From the NCBI RefSeq assembly GCF_004217225.1, contig NZ_SHKM01000002.1:191307-255306 (forward strand): a DNA stretch of 64,000 nt. The letters are read 5' to 3'. This document shows positions 43,425 through 52,682 of this stretch, piece after piece. Position numbers and translations under genes: made by a program. The notes beneath the pieces were generated by a model that saw only the letters and a list, made by a program, of their open reading frames with translations, was not told the origin of the DNA and made no database searches. The stretch is from Azospira oryzae. Its GTDB lineage: Bacteria; Pseudomonadota; Gammaproteobacteria; Burkholderiales; Rhodocyclaceae. Each line of letters opens with the position of its first letter. Position 1 is the stretch's first letter.

Positions 43425-44582
43425 ATGAAATACGACATCGTTATCGTCGGCGGCGGCCTGGCCGGCCTGGCCTTCGCCTGCGCCCTCAAGGAATCCCGCC
43501 TGAAGATCGCCCTGGTGGAAGGCCGCGCCCCGAGCCGGCCCGAAGGCTGGGATGCGCGCATCTACGCCATCAGCCCGGCCAATGCCCGCTTCCTCGCCGA
43601 CATCGGCGTGTGGAAGCACCTGGACGCAGGCCGCATGGCGCCGGTGCGGGCCATGGAAGTTTATGGCGACGGTGACAGCCGCCTCGACTTTTCCGCCTAC
43701 CAGAGCGGCGTGCCCGAACTGGCCTGGATTCTCGAGTCCTCCCTGATGGCGCAGGAGCTGTGGGAAAACGTCAAGCGCCAGGGCAATGTGGACATCCTCT
43801 GCCCGGCCACGCCCCGGGAACTGGAATTCCGCGCCGACGCCACCCTGCTGCACCTGGAAGACGGCAGCAGCCTCTCCGCCCGTCTGCTGGTGGGCGCCGA
43901 CGGCCGCGAATCCTGGGTGCGCAACCGGGCCGGCCTCGCCGCCCACTACAGCCCCTACGGCGAAAAGGGCCTGGTGGCCAACTTCAGCACCGAAAAGCCC
44001 CACGGCGACATCGCCTATCAGTGGTTCCGCGACGACGGCGTGCTGGCCTACCTGCCCCTGCCGGGCAACCGCATCTCCATCGTCTGGTCCACCCCGGACA
44101 CCCACGCCGACGCCCTCGCCGCCCTGCCCGCCGAGGAGCTGTGCGCCCGGGTGGCCGCCGCCGGCAACCACACCCTGGGCCAGCTGGAACTGCTGACGCC
44201 GGCCGCCGCCTTCGCCCTCAAGCTGATGCGGGTGCCCGAACCGACGGCGCCGCGCCTGGCCCTGATCGGCGACGCTGCCCACGGTATCCACCCCCTTTCC
44301 GGCCACGGCATCAACCTGGGCTACCGGGACGCCAAGACCCTGGCCGAGATTATTGCCGCTGCCGCGCCCTGGCAGGACATCGGCGACGCCCGCCTGCTGG
44401 CCCGCTACCGCCGCGCCCGCAAGGAGGAGGTGATGCTGCTGCAGACCACCACCGACGGCCTGCGCCGCCTCTTCCGCGAAGACCTGCCCGGCTTGAAGCC
44501 CCTGCGCAATCTGGGCCTCAACCTGGTGAACCGCCTCGGCCCCGTGAAAAGCGCCCTGGTGCGTTACGCCCTCGAATCCTGA
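43425..44582 (+). CDS. UbiH/UbiI/COQ6-family FAD-dependent hydroxylase
   Basis: A 385-residue FAD monooxygenase of the ubiquinone-hydroxylase family, which hydroxylates the ring of ubiquinone precursors at the membrane. The dinucleotide motif IVGGGLAGLAFACALKE is at the N-terminus, with GADGRESWVRN in the middle and GDAAHGIHPLSGHGINLGYRDA in the second half. The ATG at 43425 is preferred: a GGAG box lies about 10 bases upstream and the longer frame to 43374 has extra residues outside the family. Which ring position (UbiH, UbiI, UbiF or the broad UbiM) cannot be told. dsbC follows 22 bases later. Confidence 0.88.
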   Translation: MKYDIVIVGGGLAGLAFACALKESRLKIALVEGRAPSRPEGWDARIYAISPANARFLADIGVWKHLDAGRMAPVRAMEVYGDGDSRLDFSAYQSGVPELAWILESSLMAQELWENVKRQGNVDILCPATPRELEFRADATLLHLEDGSSLSARLLVGADGRESWVRNRAGLAAHYSPYGEKGLVANFSTEKPHGDIAYQWFRDDGVLAYLPLPGNRISIVWSTPDTHADALAALPAEELCARVAAAGNHTLGQLELLTPAAAFALKLMRVPEPTAPRLALIGDAAHGIHPLSGHGINLGYRDAKTLAEIIAAAAPWQDIGDARLLARYRRARKEEVMLLQTTTDGLRRLFREDLPGLKPLRNLGLNLVNRLGPVKSALVRYALES

Positions 44583-44604
44583 AGTTTCCCCACCGGAGTC
44601 CTCC

Positions 44605-45318
44605 ATGCGACAACTCAAATACCTGGCCGCCCTGTTCTGCGCCGGCGCCCTCCTCTCCCTGCCGGCCGCCGCCGACGAAGCCTCGGTGAAAAAGGCCGTG
44701 GAAGACAAAATCAACGGCAAGGTGCAGAGCGTCACCAAGTCCGGCTATCTGGGCCTCTACGAGGTCTTCGCCGACGGCCAGGTGCTGTACACCGACGAGA
44801 AGGTCAGCGTGCTGCTGATCGGCACCCTGGTGGACGGCAAGACCATGCAGAACGTCACCGCCGAACGCCTGAAGAAACTGACCGCCGTGAAGTTCTCCGA
44901 ACTGCCCCTGGAGCTGGCGGTGAAGCAGGTCAAGGGCAACGGCAAGCGCGTCCTGGTGACCTTCGAGGACCCCAACTGCGGCTACTGCAAGCGCCTCATC
45001 AAGGATCTGCAGAAGCTGGACAACATCACCATCTACACCTTCCTCTATCCCATCCTCTCGGCCGACTCCCTGGAGAAGTCCAAGCAGGTATGGTGCGCCA
45101 GCGACCGGGCTGCCGCCTGGAGCACCATGATGACTTCCGCCAAGCCCTTCACCGGCCGCACCGACTGCGACACCGGCCCGGTGCAAAAGTCCTTTGAACT
45201 GGGTCGCCGCCTCAACATCACCGGCACCCCGACCCTGTTCTTCGCCGACGGCGAACGCATCCCCGGCGCCGTCCCCCTGGACGTCATCGAGAAAAAGCTG
45301 AGCAGCCTGGGCCACTGA
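44605..45318 (+). CDS. dsbC: Thiol:disulfide interchange protein DsbC
   Basis: DsbC is the periplasmic disulfide isomerase. The 237-residue precursor has a Sec signal peptide (residues 1-23, SLPAAADEA). It then has an N-terminal dimerisation domain (about 24-85) and a thioredoxin-fold domain with the active site CGYC in FEDPNCGYCKRL (about residue 125). A second cysteine pair (WCASD and CDTGP) is the structural disulfide. It is co-transcribed with the ubiquinone-type hydroxylase gene; a GGAG box precedes the ATG. Confidence 0.96.
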   Translation: MRQLKYLAALFCAGALLSLPAAADEASVKKAVEDKINGKVQSVTKSGYLGLYEVFADGQVLYTDEKVSVLLIGTLVDGKTMQNVTAERLKKLTAVKFSELPLELAVKQVKGNGKRVLVTFEDPNCGYCKRLIKDLQKLDNITIYTFLYPILSADSLEKSKQVWCASDRAAAWSTMMTSAKPFTGRTDCDTGPVQKSFELGRRLNITGTPTLFFADGERIPGAVPLDVIEKKLSSLGH

Positions 45319-45342
45319 GCCCTCCGGCCAACGCCGGAAAGC

Positions 45343-45368
45343 ACAAGGGCCGCTGATGCGGCCCTTGT
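45343..45368. terminator. Hairpin between dsbC and chemoreceptor 3
   Basis: ACAAGGGCCGC and GCGGCCCTTGT form a perfect 11-base stem with a 4-base loop between convergent genes. There is no T-run on either strand, so termination strength is uncertain. Confidence 0.6.
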
Positions 45369-45386
45369 CGTTTGCAGCCGCCGCCT

Positions 45387-47528
45387 TCAGGCGGCCGAGA
45401 CCTTGAACTGGCCCACCAGCTGATCCAGGGTACGTACTGCACCGCTGGTGAGGGCGGTGCTGCGGCTGGATTCATCCACCGACTGGCGCACCGCCTCGGC
45501 CGCCACGGCGATGGTCTCGATACGACCGCCAGTGGCGCGGGTGGCCGCCTCCAGCTCGTCGATGGTGGCGAAGAGGTGCTCCAGGATGTCCTGCACCTCC
45601 TGCTTTTCCGAGGCCGCATCCGCCGCCAGGCGCAGCCCCTCTTCCAGTTCGCTCATGCCGGTGTCCATGCTCACCACCGCATCCTCGGCCCGGGACTGGA
45701 CGCCGCCGATCATGGCGGCAATCTCCTTGGTGGCGTCGGCAGTGCGCTCGGCCAGCTTGCGCACCTCGTCCGCCACCACGGCGAAGCCCCGGCCCGCCTC
45801 GCCGGCCCGGGCCGCCTCGATGGCGGCATTGAGAGCCAGCAGGTTGGTCTGGCTGGCGATCTCGTGGATCACCGTGCCGATGCGACCGATCTCCGCCGTG
45901 CTGCTTTCCAGGTCCCTAATGGTGCGGGTGGCACCGCCCACGGACTCCAGGATGCCGGCGCTGCGGGACTGCACCAGTTCCATCTGGCGCCGGGCCTCGG
46001 CCGTCACCTGGGCCACCGCCTCGCGCATGGCCTCCACCTTCTGGCTGGCGGCGTTGATGTCCTCCACCTGGCCCCGGATGGATTCCTCGGTTTCCCGCAT
46101 CTCCGCCGCCATCTGGGCCGAGGCCAGGGCCGTGGCCCGGCTCTTTTCCTGCAGGGTGCCGTTGGTGCCGTCGATCTCGCCGGAGGTCTGGATCACCCGG
46201 CGGATGATCTGCTCCAGGTTGTCGATGAAGCTGTTGATCCACTGGGACATGACCGTGGTCTCGTCGCTGCCTCCCTCGCTGGTGGGCAGACGCTGGCTGA
46301 GGTCGCCGCCGCCCTCGGCGATGGAGCGCAGCACGCTGCTGCTCTTGCGCAGGCGCTGGCTCAGGGGCTTCATGCCGAACAGGTTGAAGAAGAAGCCGCC
46401 GCCGATGACCAGGCCCAACTCCAGCAGGCGGGCCGGCAGGCCGGACAGGCCCAACAGCTCCTGCACCCCGACGCCCAGCCCCCAGGCCAGGATCACCACC
46501 AGCCAGTACAGCTTCTGCAGCTTGTAGGCGATGCTGCGGTAGCGATAGACCTCCTCCAGATCGGCCTCGCACATCATGCCCCAGCGGTCCGGCGAGCCGG
46601 GCAGGCTGAAGGTGACGCCCTTGCCGATCACCGGCACATGGCGGTAGTCGGAATAGCCCGGATAGGTGACGAACAGGTTCTGCCCCTTGCGGATGGTTTC
46701 CCGCACGCCGGGGTGCAGCTGGCCCGTGGCCGGGTCGTTGAACACCAGTTCCAGTTCCGTGTGCTCCCGCACCCGCACGGTGCCGTAGTCGGTGCGCACC
46801 CCCTGCTTCAGGTTGTCTCCCAGGGAGAAGGTGGCGTCCTCGAAACGGGAACGGGAGAGGGCCGTGCCCGGCTGGATGGACGGGTCGAACTCGGCCTTGA
46901 CCATGAACAGGTAGTTGTCCCCCGAATCCCGGAAGATGTGCCCCGCTTCCCGCTGGATCAGGTCTCCCACCACGTCGTTGGGCACCCGGCCGCAGACCGC
47001 CCCGGCGAATTCCCCGGCCACGTTGATGGGCAGGTAGAACATCAGGGTCACCGCATCGTGGAAACGGGAAGAGGACGGCCCCAGGACCTTGGTCACCGGG
47101 TCCACATAGGGGCCGTGCAGGAAGCGTCCCTGGAGGCCGGCGGCGACGGCCCGGGCGGGCAGGTCCCGGGCGCCGACCCGGCTGCCCTGGGTGGATTCCA
47201 GCACCACCCCGTTGCTGTCGATGAGGAACAGCTCGGAGAAGTCCCGGGCGAAGCTCTTCTTCTCCTGGAACAGGCTGCGGGGCCGCTGGGGATGCAGGGC
47301 CTGGAGGTCCCCGGCCAGGGTTTCCAGGTGGTGCCAGCACTGCTCGGCCCAGCTTTGCAGGATGCGCACCCGGGTCGAGGCGAAGCCCTCGAAGGCCTGT
47401 TCCAGCACGGGGTAGCGGTCCCGGTTGAGGTAGGTGGCCCAGCCCATGGCGATCTTGCCGGTCTTGCCACCCAGAGGCAGCCAGCCTTTCTCGCGGCTGG
47501 ACAGGGACATGGAAGGACTCTGCAGCAT
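45387..47528 (-). CDS. Methyl-accepting chemotaxis protein 3 with N-terminal sensor region and late membrane segments
   Basis: A 713-residue chemoreceptor. Residues about 30-330 form a Cache/PAS-like sensor region ([24 protein letters not shown]; later [25 protein letters not shown] and [14 protein letters not shown]). No hydrophobic segment precedes it. Two membrane segments come only at about 340-360 and 362-383, followed by HAMP-like sequence and the signalling domain (hairpin [30 protein letters not shown]). The sensor is therefore predicted to be cytoplasmic, unlike most Cache receptors. Ligand unknown. It lies downstream of amtB but on its own transcript, behind the amtB terminator. Confidence 0.92.
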   Translation of the reverse strand: MLQSPSMSLSSREKGWLPLGGKTGKIAMGWATYLNRDRYPVLEQAFEGFASTRVRILQSWAEQCWHHLETLAGDLQALHPQRPRSLFQEKKSFARDFSELFLIDSNGVVLESTQGSRVGARDLPARAVAAGLQGRFLHGPYVDPVTKVLGPSSSRFHDAVTLMFYLPINVAGEFAGAVCGRVPNDVVGDLIQREAGHIFRDSGDNYLFMVKAEFDPSIQPGTALSRSRFEDATFSLGDNLKQGVRTDYGTVRVREHTELELVFNDPATGQLHPGVRETIRKGQNLFVTYPGYSDYRHVPVIGKGVTFSLPGSPDRWGMMCEADLEEVYRYRSIAYKLQKLYWLVVILAWGLGVGVQELLGLSGLPARLLELGLVIGGGFFFNLFGMKPLSQRLRKSSSVLRSIAEGGGDLSQRLPTSEGGSDETTVMSQWINSFIDNLEQIIRRVIQTSGEIDGTNGTLQEKSRATALASAQMAAEMRETEESIRGQVEDINAASQKVEAMREAVAQVTAEARRQMELVQSRSAGILESVGGATRTIRDLESSTAEIGRIGTVIHEIASQTNLLALNAAIEAARAGEAGRGFAVVADEVRKLAERTADATKEIAAMIGGVQSRAEDAVVSMDTGMSELEEGLRLAADAASEKQEVQDILEHLFATIDELEAATRATGGRIETIAVAAEAVRQSVDESSRSTALTSGAVRTLDQLVGQFKVSAA

Positions 47529-47656
47529 CTGTTCTCTCCGTATTTTTGTGTATTAGTTCACATTCTTTAGCAAGGGCGATGCCAACCCCGTACGGCGGAA
47601 CGGGAAAATTCCTGCAGCCGCATCCGCCGGCCCCCGCAGGGGAAAAAGCCCCAAAT

Positions 47657-47681
47657 GAAAAGGGGAGCCCGAGGCTCCCCT
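47657..47681 (-). terminator. Intrinsic terminator of amtB
   Basis: AGGGGAGCC and GGCTCCCCT pair perfectly around CGA. On the minus strand the stem is followed by TTTT. It is 20 bases after the amtB stop. Confidence 0.85.
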
Positions 47682-47700
47682 GCTGCACCGAAAGCGTGAA

Positions 47701-48906
47701 TTACCAGAGGGTTTCCCGCTCGGCGGAGGCGGTGATCTTGTGGATGGAAAGGTCGGCGCCGTTGTATTCATCCTCCTGGTCCAGGCGGATGCCCACCAGC
47801 TGCTTGATGACGCCATAGACCAGGCCGCCGCCCACCAGGGCGATAACGATGGCCAGGCCGGTCATGAGCAGCTGGGACAGGAAGGAAACGCCACCGGCGC
47901 CGCCCAGGGCCTCCAGCCCGAAGATGCCGGCGGCGATGCCGCCCCAGGCGCCGCACAGGCCGTGCAGGGGCCAGACGCCGAGCACGTCGTCGATCTTCCA
48001 GCGGTTCTGGGTCAGGGTGAACATGACCACGAAAAGGGCACCGGCAACGCCGCCGGTGACCAGGGCACCAAGGGGGTGCATCAGGTCGGAGCCGGCGCAG
48101 ACAGCCACCAGGCCGGCCAGGGGGCCGTTATGCACGAAGCCCGGGTCGTTCTTGCCCAGCACCAGGGCCGCCAGGGTGCCGCCCACCATGGCCATGAGGG
48201 AGTTGAGGGCCACCAGGCCGGAAATCTTGTCCAGGCTCTGGGCGCTCATGACGTTGAAGCCGAACCAGCCGACGATGAGGATCCAGGCGCCCAGGGCCAG
48301 GAAGGGAATGGAGGACGGCGGATGGGCGCCGGCGATGCCGCCATCCTTGTGGTAGCGGCCGCGGCGGGCGCCGAGCAGGAGTACGGCGGGCAGGGCGATC
48401 CAGCCGCCCATGGCATGCACCACCACGGAGCCGGCGAAATCGTGGAACTCGGCGCCGAAGGTGGCCAGCAGCCATTCCTGGATGCCGAAGGCGTGGTTCC
48501 AGGCGATGCCCTCGAAGAAGGGATAGACGAAGCCCACCAGGCAGAAGGTGGCGGCCAGCTGGGGATTGAAGCGGGCCCGCTCGGCGATGCCGCCGGAGAT
48601 GATGGCCGGGATGGCGGCGGCGAAAGTGAGCAGGAAGAAGAACTTGGTCAGGTCGTGGCCGCTGTTCTGCATCAGCGCCTGGGCGTCCTGGAAGAAATGC
48701 ACGCCGTAGGCGATGCCGTAGCCGACGAAGAAGTAGGCCAGGGTGGACACGGCGAAGTCGGAAAGGATCTTCACCAGGGCATTGACCTGGTTCTTGCGGC
48801 GCACGGTGCCCAGTTCGAGGAAGGCAAAACCGGCGTGCATGGCGAGCACCATAATGGCGCCCAAGAGAACGAAAAGGGTGTCCGAGGCGGACTTGTAAGC
48901 TTCCAT
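47701..48906 (-). CDS. amtB: Ammonium transporter AmtB
   Basis: An inner-membrane ammonium channel of the Amt family (401 residues, about eleven segments). The twin pore histidines are in VVVHAMGG (about residue 167) and WPLHGLCG (about residue 316). The conserved C-terminal region RLDQEDEYNGADLSIHKI is the PII-binding tail. The ATG at 48906 has a GGAGG box four bases upstream; the frame extends to 48942 over the promoter. The mature N-terminus lacks a cleavable signal peptide. glnK, its usual partner, is not adjacent. Sigma-54 and NtrC signals lie upstream. Confidence 0.97.
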   Translation of the reverse strand: MEAYKSASDTLFVLLGAIMVLAMHAGFAFLELGTVRRKNQVNALVKILSDFAVSTLAYFFVGYGIAYGVHFFQDAQALMQNSGHDLTKFFFLLTFAAAIPAIISGGIAERARFNPQLAATFCLVGFVYPFFEGIAWNHAFGIQEWLLATFGAEFHDFAGSVVVHAMGGWIALPAVLLLGARRGRYHKDGGIAGAHPPSSIPFLALGAWILIVGWFGFNVMSAQSLDKISGLVALNSLMAMVGGTLAALVLGKNDPGFVHNGPLAGLVAVCAGSDLMHPLGALVTGGVAGALFVVMFTLTQNRWKIDDVLGVWPLHGLCGAWGGIAAGIFGLEALGGAGGVSFLSQLLMTGLAIVIALVGGGLVYGVIKQLVGIRLDQEDEYNGADLSIHKITASAERETLW

Positions 48907-48937
48907 GGTGCCTCCAGCAAAAAGTTGGCACCACAAA

Positions 48938-48953
48938 AGCAAGCCCCGTTCCA
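48938..48953 (-). promoter_or_regulatory. Sigma-54 promoter of amtB
   Basis: On the minus strand TGGAAC-N5-TTGCT, with GG-N10-GC spacing exact; consensus is TGGCAC-N5-TTGCA. Transcription would start near 48927, giving a leader of about 20 bases containing the GGAGG box. Confidence 0.8.
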
Positions 48954-49004
48954 GGGGCTTAGCACTGTTAAATCATTACCTTAGCCATAGGCGCCCAGCA
49001 GGCA

Positions 49005-49021
49005 CGCACCGGCATTGTGCG
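49005..49021. promoter_or_regulatory. NtrC-type enhancer box 1 of amtB
   Basis: CGCACC-GGCAT-TGTGCG, 16 of 17 positions symmetric with the NtrC consensus TGCACC-N5-GGTGCA allowing one or two changes. It is about 80-95 bases upstream of the predicted start site. Confidence 0.65.
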
Positions 49022-49035
49022 TATTGCACCGGACA

Positions 49036-49052
49036 TGCTGCCTATTGGTGCA
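49036..49052. promoter_or_regulatory. NtrC-type enhancer box 2 of amtB
   Basis: TGCTGC-CTATT-GGTGCA: a perfect right half-site and a weaker left half-site, 31 bases from box 1, the same spacing as the glnA boxes. Extra TGCACC half-sites are at 49025 and 49056. Confidence 0.5.
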
Positions 49053-49088
49053 TTTTGCACCGTGCCGGGGCGCCCGCCGTCCGGCCCC

Positions 49089-50342
49089 TTAGCGGGGTCC
49101 CAGACCGGGTGGCAGCAGCACCCACATCTGCCCCGTCTGCTTCATCCGCCCGGCCAGGGCGCCGGCCTCGGCGCCGTAGCCCCAGAAGTAGTCGGCCCGC
49201 ACCACGCCCTTGATGGCGCCGCCCGTGTCTTGGGCCAGCACCAGGCGGCGCAGGGGTTTGCTGCTGTTGGGATGGCTCGCCGCCAGGAACACCGGTGCCC
49301 CCAGGGGCGTGCTGCGGGGATCGATGGCGATGCTGCGCTCCGGAGTCAGGGGCACGCCCAGGGCGCCGATGGGGCCTTCGCTGGCGGGCAGGTCCAGCTC
49401 CCGGAAAAAGACGTAGCTGGGATTGGCGTTGAGCAGGTCGTTGACCTTGGCCGGATTGGCCCGGGCCCAGGCCTGGATGCCCTGCATGGAAGCCTGCTCC
49501 GGCTTCAGTTCGCCCCGCTCGATCAGCACCCGGCCGATGGACTGGTAGGGGTGGCCGTTCTGGTCGGCGTAACCGAGGCGGACGATGCTGCCGTCGGGCA
49601 GCCGGACCCGGCCGGAGCCCTGGATCTGCAGGAAGAACAGCTCGATGGGGTCGTCCACCCACAGCAGGGTGCGGGCCTTGAGGCTGTCCTCCCTGGCCAT
49701 CAGCTCGGCCCGGGACCAGTAGGGCACCACCTTGTTGCCCAGCAGGCGGCCCCGCAGGCGGTAGTTCTTGAGGTCCGGATACAACTCGGAGAGGTCGATG
49801 GTGAGCAGGTCGTCCGGCACCCCCAGCACGGCATAGCGGCCGGGACCGGTGGGCTTGCGGCTGCCTTTGAGCAGGGGCTCGTAATAGCCGGTGATCATGC
49901 CTTCGACGGTGCCTTCCGGATTGGTCAGCAGATAGGGCTGAAAGCGGGATTCGAAGAAGCGCCGCAGGCTGCCGTTGTCCGGCTTGCTCCCCAGGGCCTG
50001 GGCCTCATCGCAGGCGGGACGCCACAGGGGCCATTCCTTCTTGCCCACCAGGCCCTTGCAGGATTGCAGGAAGGCCGGCCAGGCAGCGCCCAGGTCGTCC
50101 TCGCCCCAGCCGGGCAGGTCTTCCCAGCGGGCCGGCTGCAGGGGCTTGGCGGCGGGAGGCGGCGGCAACTGGGCGCCGGCGGGCGGACACACCGGGGCGG
50201 CGCCGGGCGCCGGGCAGACGGGACAGGCCGGGCAGGCGCCGGCGGTGGTGGCCGCCGGCCGGGGCGCCGTGGCGCAGCCGGCCAGGAGGGCCAGGCTGGC
50301 GGCAAGCAGGAGCAGGCGGCGGGGCATTTGGCTTATGGGCAT
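49089..50342 (-). CDS. mltA: Membrane-bound lytic murein transglycosylase A
   Basis: MltA cleaves peptidoglycan glycan strands to 1,6-anhydro products. The 417-residue precursor has a lipoprotein signal ending LLAGC (Cys23), then an unusual Cys/Pro-rich linker with CPACPVCP. The MltA barrel domain (GMITGYYEPLLKGSR; FFLQIQGSGRV) is followed by the 3D domain with RSIAIDPRSTPLGAPV and LVLAQDTGGAIKGVVRADYFWG, including the catalytic Asp (AQDTGGAI). It is divergent from the AAA+ ATPase gene. Either start 50342 or 50327 is possible; neither has a strong ribosome site. Confidence 0.95.
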   Translation of the reverse strand: MPISQMPRRLLLLAASLALLAGCATAPRPAATTAGACPACPVCPAPGAAPVCPPAGAQLPPPPAAKPLQPARWEDLPGWGEDDLGAAWPAFLQSCKGLVGKKEWPLWRPACDEAQALGSKPDNGSLRRFFESRFQPYLLTNPEGTVEGMITGYYEPLLKGSRKPTGPGRYAVLGVPDDLLTIDLSELYPDLKNYRLRGRLLGNKVVPYWSRAELMAREDSLKARTLLWVDDPIELFFLQIQGSGRVRLPDGSIVRLGYADQNGHPYQSIGRVLIERGELKPEQASMQGIQAWARANPAKVNDLLNANPSYVFFRELDLPASEGPIGALGVPLTPERSIAIDPRSTPLGAPVFLAASHPNSSKPLRRLVLAQDTGGAIKGVVRADYFWGYGAEAGALAGRMKQTGQMWVLLPPGLGPR

Positions 50343-50387
50343 GATTGGGCTAAGGTCCGGACTTTTCCCCAGTATACCGGTAGCCCC

Positions 50388-51311
50388 ATGCCCTCACCTG
50401 CCAAGACGCCCCGTACGGCAGCCGCCGTGGCCGATCCCCTGGAACGCCTGGTGCGCTTCCTCGACACGGCCGAAGCCCTGCTCGCCCGCCTCGAGCCCCT
50501 GCTGCCCGAAGCCCTGCCCCAGCACGACTGGAAAGCCCCGGCCTACCGCTGGCGGCGCAAGAACGGCCGCGGCTTCCTGCAGGCCGTGGCCCAGCCCCAC
50601 CCGATCCGTCTCAAGGACCTGCAGGACATCGACGACCAGAAGCAGCGCATCGTCGCCAACACCCGCCAGTTCCTCGCCGGCCGCCCGGCCAACAACGTGC
50701 TGCTGACCGGCACCCGGGGCTGCGGCAAGTCCTCCCTGGTGAAGGCCCTGCTCAACGAATACCAGAGGAAGGGGCTGCGCCTGATCGAGGTGGACAAGTC
50801 GGACCTGGTGGACCTGCCGGACATCGTGGATATGGTGGCGGGCCGCCCCGAGCATTTCATCATCTTCAGCGACGACCTCTCCTTCGAGGCCGGCGAGGAC
50901 GGCTACAAGGCCCTGAAGTCGGTGCTAGACGGCTCCGTCACCAGCGTCCCGGACAACGTGCTGATCTACGCCACCTCCAACCGCCGCCACCTGATGCCCG
51001 AGTACCACGCGGAGAACCTGGAGACGAGTAAGGTGGGCGACGAAATCCACCCGGGGGAGGCCATCGAGGAAAAGATCTCCCTCTCCGAACGCTTCGGCCT
51101 GTGGATTTCCTTCTACCCCTTCAGCCAGGACGACTACCTCAACATCACCGCCCACTGGTTGGCCCACTTCGGCTGCGCCGCGGCGGCGCGCGAGAACTGG
51201 GAGCGGGATGCCCTCAACTGGGCCCTGCAGCGCGGCTCCCGCAGCGGCCGGGTGGCCTGGCAGTTCGCCCGGGACTACGCCGGCAGCCATGCGCCGAAGG
51301 GCGGCAAATGA
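50388..51311 (+). CDS. DUF815-type AAA+ ATP-binding protein
   Basis: A 307-residue AAA+ protein of the DUF815 family, function unknown. The Walker A loop is GTRGCGKSS (about 106-114) and Walker B HFIIFSDDLSFE (about 160-171). A sensor segment IYATSNRRHLMPE and the family motif SLSERFGLWISFYPF follow. The ATG at 50388 gives the expected family length; earlier start codons in this frame run through mltA antisense. The stop overlaps the start of the Nudix gene as ATGA, so the two are coupled. Confidence 0.92.
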   Translation: MPSPAKTPRTAAAVADPLERLVRFLDTAEALLARLEPLLPEALPQHDWKAPAYRWRRKNGRGFLQAVAQPHPIRLKDLQDIDDQKQRIVANTRQFLAGRPANNVLLTGTRGCGKSSLVKALLNEYQRKGLRLIEVDKSDLVDLPDIVDMVAGRPEHFIIFSDDLSFEAGEDGYKALKSVLDGSVTSVPDNVLIYATSNRRHLMPEYHAENLETSKVGDEIHPGEAIEEKISLSERFGLWISFYPFSQDDYLNITAHWLAHFGCAAAARENWERDALNWALQRGSRSGRVAWQFARDYAGSHAPKGGK

Positions 51312-52255
51312 GCAAGGTGGTGGAAGTATCGGCGGCCGTCATTGAACGCAATGGCGGCCAGGAGTTTCTCCTCGCCTGCCGCCCCGAGGGCAAGGTCTAC
51401 GCGGGTTACTGGGAGTTTCCCGGCGGCAAGGTGGAAGCCGGCGAGAGCCACCGCCAGGCCCTGGACCGGGAACTGCAGGAGGAGCTGGGCATCACCGTCA
51501 CCGCCGCCACGCCCTGGATTTCCCGCCGCTTCGTCTATCCCCACGCCACGGTGCGCCTCAAGTTCTTCCGCGTCACCGCCTGGGAGGGGGAGATCGCCCC
51601 GATCGAGCACTCCGCTTTTGCCTGGGCCAGGATCGGCATGGATGCCGGCGTTGAGCCCATCCTGCCGGCCAACGGTCCCATTCTGCGGGCCCTGGCCCTG
51701 CCCCCCCTGTACGCCTTGACCCAGGCCGAGGAGCGGGGAGTGGAGGCTGAAATGGCACGTCTGGAGCGAGCCCTGGCCGGGGGGCTGAAGCTGGTGCAGG
51801 TCCGGGACAAGCAGCTGCCCCCTGCCGTACGCGCCGATTTCGCCGCCCGGGTGGTGGCCCTGGCCCACGCCCACGGTGCCCGGGTCCTGCTCAACGCGCC
51901 GGACGAGGCCAGCGATACCCTCGCCCGCCGCCTCGGCGCCGACGGCCTCCACCTGCCCACCGCCCGCCTGCAGACCCTCACGGCCCGCCCCGATTTCCCC
52001 CTGGTGGCCGCCTCCTGCCATTCGCCGGAGGAACTGGCCCTGGCCGACCGGCTGGAGCTGGATTTCAGCGTCCTCGGCCCGGTCCGGCCCACCCCCAGCC
52101 ATCCGGAGCAGACCGGGCTGGGCTGGGACGTTTTCGGCGAGTGGGTGTTCGATTGCGCCCAGCCGGTCTACGCCCTGGGAGGCATGACCACGACCGAACT
52201 GGAAACGGCCCGCCGCCACGGCGCCCAGGGCATCGCCCTGATGCGCGGCTGGTAG
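51308..52255 (+). CDS. Nudix hydrolase fused to a ThiE-like domain
   Basis: A 315-residue two-domain protein. The N-terminal MutT/Nudix domain carries the box GGKVEAGESHRQALDRELQEELGI (about 35-58). The C-terminal half is a thiamine-phosphate-synthase-like TIM barrel (LKLVQVRDKQLPP; ADGLHLPTARL; CHSPEELALA; VFALGG-like end). Such fusions occur in many beta- and gammaproteobacteria and are thought to sanitise the nucleotide pool (8-oxo-dGTP), with the ThiE-like part of unknown role. Its ATG overlaps the ATPase stop. It converges on yacG with 3 bases between. Confidence 0.93.
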   Translation: MSKVVEVSAAVIERNGGQEFLLACRPEGKVYAGYWEFPGGKVEAGESHRQALDRELQEELGITVTAATPWISRRFVYPHATVRLKFFRVTAWEGEIAPIEHSAFAWARIGMDAGVEPILPANGPILRALALPPLYALTQAEERGVEAEMARLERALAGGLKLVQVRDKQLPPAVRADFAARVVALAHAHGARVLLNAPDEASDTLARRLGADGLHLPTARLQTLTARPDFPLVAASCHSPEELALADRLELDFSVLGPVRPTPSHPEQTGLGWDVFGEWVFDCAQPVYALGGMTTTELETARRHGAQGIALMRGW

Positions 52256-52258
52256 GCC

Positions 52259-52468
52259 TCAGGCCTTGGGGAAGGGGCTGTCGGCAACGGCCCCGTCTTC
52301 CCCCGGGCCGGCCTCTTCCTGCACCGGCACCCGGTAGGACTCGGAAGCCCAGGCGCCCAGGTCGATCAGCTTGCAGCGCTTGGAGCAGAAGGGACGATAG
52401 GGATTGTCGGGGGACCAGAGGGAATCGCCGCCGCACTGGGGGCAACGGACTTTACGGGGAGCGCTCAT
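52259..52468 (-). CDS. yacG: DNA gyrase inhibitor YacG
   Basis: A 69-residue zinc protein with the treble-clef cysteines CPQCGG and CSKRCK. It has the family core [27 protein letters not shown], followed by an acidic tail. The family inhibits DNA gyrase in E. coli. It is placed after zapD, as in the conserved coaE-zapD-yacG cluster, with a 214-base gap. Confidence 0.95.
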   Translation of the reverse strand: MSAPRKVRCPQCGGDSLWSPDNPYRPFCSKRCKLIDLGAWASESYRVPVQEEAGPGEDGAVADSPFPKA

Positions 52469-52682
52469 GGGCGATGGCAGCCAAGGACGGAATGGGCGAA
52501 AGGGAAAAGGTACGGCGGCGGCAGGAGCAATCCCGCAGCGCCACGGGCCGCATTAAAGCAGAATTTCCAGACCGCCGCAGTCTTCCCAGGCGCAGACGTG
52601 GAAGCCCGAGTCCGGAACGGGAAAAGGACATTCAGCAGCGGGATGGAAGGCGAAGCGGCGCGAGCGGCCGCCCCAATGACGC

